NCBI GenBank assembly: GCA_046160865.1
Contig: JBJXHG010000119.1
Span: 1-17,591, forward strand
Length of the DNA: 17,591 nucleotides
Reading direction: 5' to 3'
From: JBJXHG01 sp046160865
GTDB lineage: Bacteria > Planctomycetota > UBA1135 > GCA-002686595
Shown: one piece after another, positions 15,397-17,591 of the stretch
Layout: the number at the start of each line of letters is the position of its first letter
How positions within the stretch are numbered: the first letter of the stretch is position 1
Notes under the pieces: model-generated
What the model was told of the DNA's origin: nothing
What the model saw: only the letters and a program-made list of their open reading frames with translations
Database searches by the model: none
Position numbers and translations under genes: made by a program

Positions 15397-15453
15397 CGGC
15401 GCGTCCTCGCGTAGCACGCATCAAAGGACGGCGCGTCCTCGCGTAGCACGCAT
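15397..15453 (+). repeat. Two tandem copies of a 25-base repeat, period 32
   Basis: CGGCGCGTCCTCGCGTAGCA followed by CGCAT occurs identically at 15397-15421 and 15429-15453, separated by CAAAGGA. A third partial start (GCAACGA then CGGCG) leads into the large inverted repeat. AGGAC-GGCGC-GTCCT spans the junction as a small dyad. It lies just after the lhr stop codon. The role is unknown. Confidence 0.8.
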
Positions 15454-15459
15454 GCAACG

Positions 15460-15668
15460 ACGGCGGAGACCCGTGTCGACTGCCGTGCGCTGACTGTGTC
15501 GCGCAGTTTGCCTTTGGTTTTCGATCGCATTGGCGTGGATGCGACACCAAGTCCTCGCCGTCTCGATGTCCGCGCGAGGGTCGTCGCAGTCACGCCAATG
15601 CGATCGAAAACCAAAGGCAAACTGCGCGACACAGTCAGCGCAACGCAGCCGACCCGGGTCCCCGCCGT
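15460..15668. repeat. Element D: 209-bp inverted repeat with perfect 52-bp core arms
   Basis: The 78-base arms 15460-15537 and 15591-15668 are reverse complements with 5 mismatches, all in the outer 26 bases. The inner 52 bases (15486-15537 against 15591-15642, including CGCAGTTTGCCTTTGG and CCAAAGGCAAACTGCG) are perfect. The 53-base loop can pair further (TGCGAC/GTCGCA). It lies between the convergent lhr and lipoprotein genes and its right end touches the TAA of the latter. It may work as a bidirectional transcription barrier, or be a fold-back mobile element; no CTAG-type flank is seen. Confidence 0.85.
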
Positions 15669-16349
15669 TTAATGCGCTCCGGCCGGGGGTCCGGCCGGAG
15701 CGCTGGTGGCGCTGGCGTAGTCGCCTACGAGCAACCCGACACCAGGATCGTGGAACAGCTCGAAGTTCGCGCGCGCCGCAAGATCGCGCGAAGGATCGGC
15801 GACCTCGGTCACGAGCTGGTTGAGGAGCGCGCCCGCGAGCATTCCGGCGATGCCGCCTTGGTTGCCATCATTCGAGCTCGCGACGGTCGATCGCTCGCCG
15901 CGCCAAATCTCCGCGCCGCTGCTGACATCGACGAGCCGCGCCTCCATCGCTACGACCGTGCTCGAATCGATCACGTTGTAGCGCGTGCCCCAATCGGTGA
16001 GAGTCACGTACAGCACGGCGTCGGCGCCGAACACTTCGTCGATCTTCGCCAGAGACACGTCGTGCATCTCGCCCGCGGTCGGAAGCCCGTTCTCCTTCAT
16101 CATCGCGTCGACCATCGCGACGGGGAACACGTAGTAGCCGCGCTCCGTGAGTGGGCGCGTCACCGTTGCGAGCCAGCCGTAGGGCGCTCCCGCTTCCGGA
16201 GTTCGATCGAGTGGCGGCAACACCAGGATCGATCTCGGCATGTGCTCGCGATAGAGACCGTAGTCGTACTTCGACGGAGTCGTGCCACAGCCGGCCGACA
16301 CGATCGTGGACACGAACGTCACCTGCAACCACCAGCGCTGCGCGCTCAT
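15669..16349 (-). CDS. DUF799 / GNA1162-family lipoprotein
   Basis: This predicted lipoprotein has 226 residues. The signal peptide ends in the lipobox SAGC (Cys21). The rest carries the hallmarks of the DUF799 (GNA1162) family: SILVLPPLDRTPE, RPLTERGYYVFPVAMVD, the FGADAVLYVTLTDWGTRY region, a VVAMEARLVDVSSGAEIW strand pair, and the final GVGLLVGDY. The family is known from Neisseria as a surface or periplasmic lipoprotein; its biochemical role is not settled. The ATG at 16349 overlaps the TGA of the DUF4810 gene (ATGA), so the two are translationally coupled. The C-terminus (SAPAGPPAGAH) is low-complexity and its stop codon lies at the edge of element D. Confidence 0.88.
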   Translation of the reverse strand: MSAQRWWLQVTFVSTIVSAGCGTTPSKYDYGLYREHMPRSILVLPPLDRTPEAGAPYGWLATVTRPLTERGYYVFPVAMVDAMMKENGLPTAGEMHDVSLAKIDEVFGADAVLYVTLTDWGTRYNVIDSSTVVAMEARLVDVSSGAEIWRGERSTVASSNDGNQGGIAGMLAGALLNQLVTEVADPSRDLAARANFELFHDPGVGLLVGDYASATSAPAGPPAGAH

Positions 16350-16690
16350 GTCTCCATCCTCCGCAGCACCCCATCGATGAACTTGGCGCTCTCCGGATAG
16401 AGCGCCTTCTCCGCTTCGAACTCGAGGCGTGCAGAATCCGGATTCCCGCTCAGCGCGTAGAGATAGCCGAGGTGCGCGTGCATGCCCGGCGACGGACGGC
16501 GGCCTTCGATGCGCTGTTTCTCGATCTCGCCCGACAGCGCGCGAATCTCGTCCGCGAGCACGAGCAGCTCCCCCGTGCAGATGCGGTACGTCGACTCTTC
16601 GTAGTGGCCCCACTTGTACAGATCGGGGCTGCTCTCGCATGCGCTCGTCGGGAGCAGCACGGCACCGGCGATGAACCACGCAGGCTTCAT
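16346..16690 (-). CDS. DUF4810-family lipoprotein
   Basis: This small protein of 114 residues starts MKPAWFIAGAVLLPTSAC: a lipoprotein signal with Cys18. The mature part begins YKWGHYEESTYRI and continues with GMHAHLGYLYALSGN, then FEAEKALYPESAKFIDGVL near the C-terminus. That is the DUF4810 pattern, a TPR-like helical lipoprotein usually encoded between CsgG-like and DUF799 genes, as here. The start at 16690 overlaps the stop of the CsgG-like gene (ATGA), and its own stop overlaps the next start. Probable partner of its two neighbours in an outer-membrane-associated complex; molecular role unknown. Confidence 0.87.
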   Translation of the reverse strand: MKPAWFIAGAVLLPTSACESSPDLYKWGHYEESTYRICTGELLVLADEIRALSGEIEKQRIEGRRPSPGMHAHLGYLYALSGNPDSARLEFEAEKALYPESAKFIDGVLRRMET

Positions 16691-17361
16691 GGCTTCTTCA
16701 CCGGGCTCCACTCGCCGCGCTCGAGCGCTTCGACGAGCTTGTTGACCGCCTCCGTGACGGAGAGATTGAGCACTTTGCCGTTGAGCGTGGAGTCGTAGCC
16801 GCTCGAGCTGCCGAAGCCGAGCACTTCACGGTCCTTCAGCTCGTACTCGCCTGCGCCTTGCACGGAGTAGACGATCTGCGACGTCCGCACGTCGACGACG
16901 TTGAGCGAGACGACCGAATACGCCTGTTGCTTCTTGCCGCGGCCGCCGATGCCGAAGAGCTGCTCGTCGCTCGTCGTCTTGCGGCCGAACTCCGTCACCT
17001 CGCCCGTGACGACGACCTCGGCGCCCGTGAGCGTCTGCTCGGTGCCGGAGATCTGACTCTCCTGCTGGATTTCGTCCATGTTGTCACGGTCGACGAGATT
17101 GAATCGGCCGGACTGCGACAAGTGCGTCTTCAAGATCGTCTTCGCTTGGTTGCCGAGCCGATCGGGACCTTCGGAGAAGATGCCCCGCATGTACGGCGAC
17201 GCATTCGCGAACTTGCCGATCACGAGTACGTGCTTCGGACCGCTGTACGCGGAGCGATACGTCGCGACGGATTCCTTCTCGACGGTGCGATGACCTTCTT
17301 CCGCCGCGCAGGCGGGCAACAGGCACGCGACGAACGCGAGAGCAGAGACGAACGGCTTCAT
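16687..17361 (-). CDS. CsgG-like lipoprotein
   Basis: This 224-residue protein starts with a lipoprotein signal (MKPFVSALAFVACLLPAC, Cys18) followed by Ala, which favours outer-membrane sorting. The body resembles the CsgG/HfaB family: VLVIGKFANASPYMRG, DRLGNQAKTILKTHLSQSGR, FNLVDRDNMDEIQQE, a GAEVVVTGEVTEF strand, VVSLNVVDVRTSQIVYS and a final helix VTEAVNKLVEALERG. CsgG itself is an outer-membrane secretion channel for curli. No curli genes are present here, so a curli role is not implied. It heads a three-gene unit with DUF4810 and DUF799 joined by 4-base overlaps. The start is set by a strong Shine-Dalgarno site. Confidence 0.88.
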   Translation of the reverse strand: MKPFVSALAFVACLLPACAAEEGHRTVEKESVATYRSAYSGPKHVLVIGKFANASPYMRGIFSEGPDRLGNQAKTILKTHLSQSGRFNLVDRDNMDEIQQESQISGTEQTLTGAEVVVTGEVTEFGRKTTSDEQLFGIGGRGKKQQAYSVVSLNVVDVRTSQIVYSVQGAGEYELKDREVLGFGSSSGYDSTLNGKVLNLSVTEAVNKLVEALERGEWSPVKKP

Positions 17362-17367
17362 GTGCTT

Positions 17368-17373
17368 CCTCCT
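17368..17373 (-). promoter_or_regulatory. Strong Shine-Dalgarno site for the CsgG-like gene
   Basis: Read on the minus strand, AGGAGG followed by AAGCAC precedes the ATG at 17361. It is the only textbook ribosome binding site I see in the window and fixes this start. Most other genes here have weak sites or none, so high expression of the lipoprotein operon is plausible. Confidence 0.8.
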
Positions 17374-17392
17374 CTAGGGTCGCTCACTCTAG

Positions 17393-17485
17393 CAGCCCGT
17401 TGTGAAAGCGCTTCGCGCGCGAAAGTGGCTCGCTCGCGCCGGAGCAAGAAGCGCGACCGCAGCCGGACGTGGTGAGAAATGCAGG
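17393..17485. repeat. Hybrid B/C palindromic element between CTAG tetramers
   Basis: CTAG at 17389-17392 and 17486-17489 bracket 93 bases. The left two thirds (CAGCCCGTTGTGAAAG, then GCGCCGGAGCAAGAAGCGC.. to GACCGCAG) match the left arm of element C. The right end (GGACGTGGTGAGAAATGCAGG) matches the right arm of element B. It seems to be a shortened chimera of the two families. It occupies most of the upstream region of the lipoprotein operon, so that operon's promoter must lie within or very near it. Confidence 0.6.
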
Positions 17486-17489
17486 CTAG

Positions 17490-17591
17490 TGTCCTGAGTC
17501 AGAAGTTCGCTCTCACCAAGCTCGATCTCCTCCGCGCTGGCGGCGTTGCTCGGGTTCGGAAACCTGACAGGTTGCCTGCACCCTCGCGCCT
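17490..17591. repeat. Palindromic element A, copy 2 (runs off the window)
   Basis: It starts TGTCCTGAGTCAGAAG directly after CTAG. With the preceding B-arm bases (from 17465), its reverse complement matches 47-173 with 6 mismatches in 127 positions by hand alignment and no gaps. The central AACCTG/CAGGTT dyad is present. By symmetry about 53 more bases should lie beyond the window. Confidence 0.8.

Noticed and set aside
15397..15460. CRISPR array
   Set aside because: Only two repeats, spacers of 7 bases, no cas genes.
16687..17361. Curli secretion gene csgG in the strict sense
   Set aside because: The fold family fits, but no csgA/B/E/F-like genes are here and the neighbours are DUF4810 and DUF799, so the specific curli name is not justified.
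1..17591. tRNA, rRNA, riboswitch or transposase gene
   Set aside because: I looked for rRNA-like stretches, cloverleaf patterns, familiar riboswitch cores and DDE-type transposase reading frames and saw none. A short tRNA in a shadow region cannot be fully excluded without a covariance search.

Overview
The window is very GC-rich (third codon positions almost all G or C) and comes from a bacterial chromosome with an outer membrane: there are at least three lipoprotein genes, and their products belong to Gram-negative families. The style of NusA and IF-2, sparse Shine-Dalgarno sites, GTG/TTG starts and a periplasmic HEAT/TPR protein suggest Planctomycetota or a similar high-GC lineage such as Myxococcota. 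This is an impression from protein style, not a database result.

Layout. 1-537 has no gene and is packed with long palindromic repeat elements (A, B and C). 538-5286, minus strand: a PspF-like sigma-54 activator, an exported HEAT/TPR protein and an RlmI-type rRNA methyltransferase, closely spaced and partly overlapping. 5287-5479 is a divergent promoter and leader region with a strong GNRA-capped hairpin. 5480-10471, plus strand: nusA, infB, rbfA and a PrxQ/BCP-type peroxiredoxin, i.e. the conserved transcription-translation core without rimP in front or truB behind. 10482-11280: remains of a lipoprotein gene broken by an early frameshift and by insertion of a second copy of element B. 11370-15386: a large Lhr-family helicase. 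15387-15668: a 32-bp tandem repeat and a 209-bp inverted repeat with a perfect 52-bp core. 15669-17361, minus strand: a three-gene operon of lipoproteins (CsgG-like, DUF4810, DUF799/GNA1162) joined by two ATGA overlaps behind one strong ribosome binding site. 17389-17591: a hybrid B/C hairpin and a second copy of element A.

The most notable content is the repeat system. Elements A, B and C are each near-perfectly symmetric about a small central palindrome, about 155-175 bp long, and abut CTAG tetramers. The internal B copy is flanked by a direct CGAG/CGAG duplication. Removing the element plus one CGAG (177 bp) joins two separate ORFs into one frame and gives a coherent lipoprotein with a C-terminal membrane segment. 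This is good internal evidence that B is, or was, mobile (MITE-like). A and part of B also occur in opposite orientation at the two window edges, framing about 17 kb of core genes as a long inverted repeat.

Functionally, nusA-infB-rbfA supplies transcription elongation control, translation initiation and 30S maturation, and the rRNA methyltransferase across the divergent promoter fits the ribosome theme. The lipoprotein trio is probably an envelope complex of unknown function.
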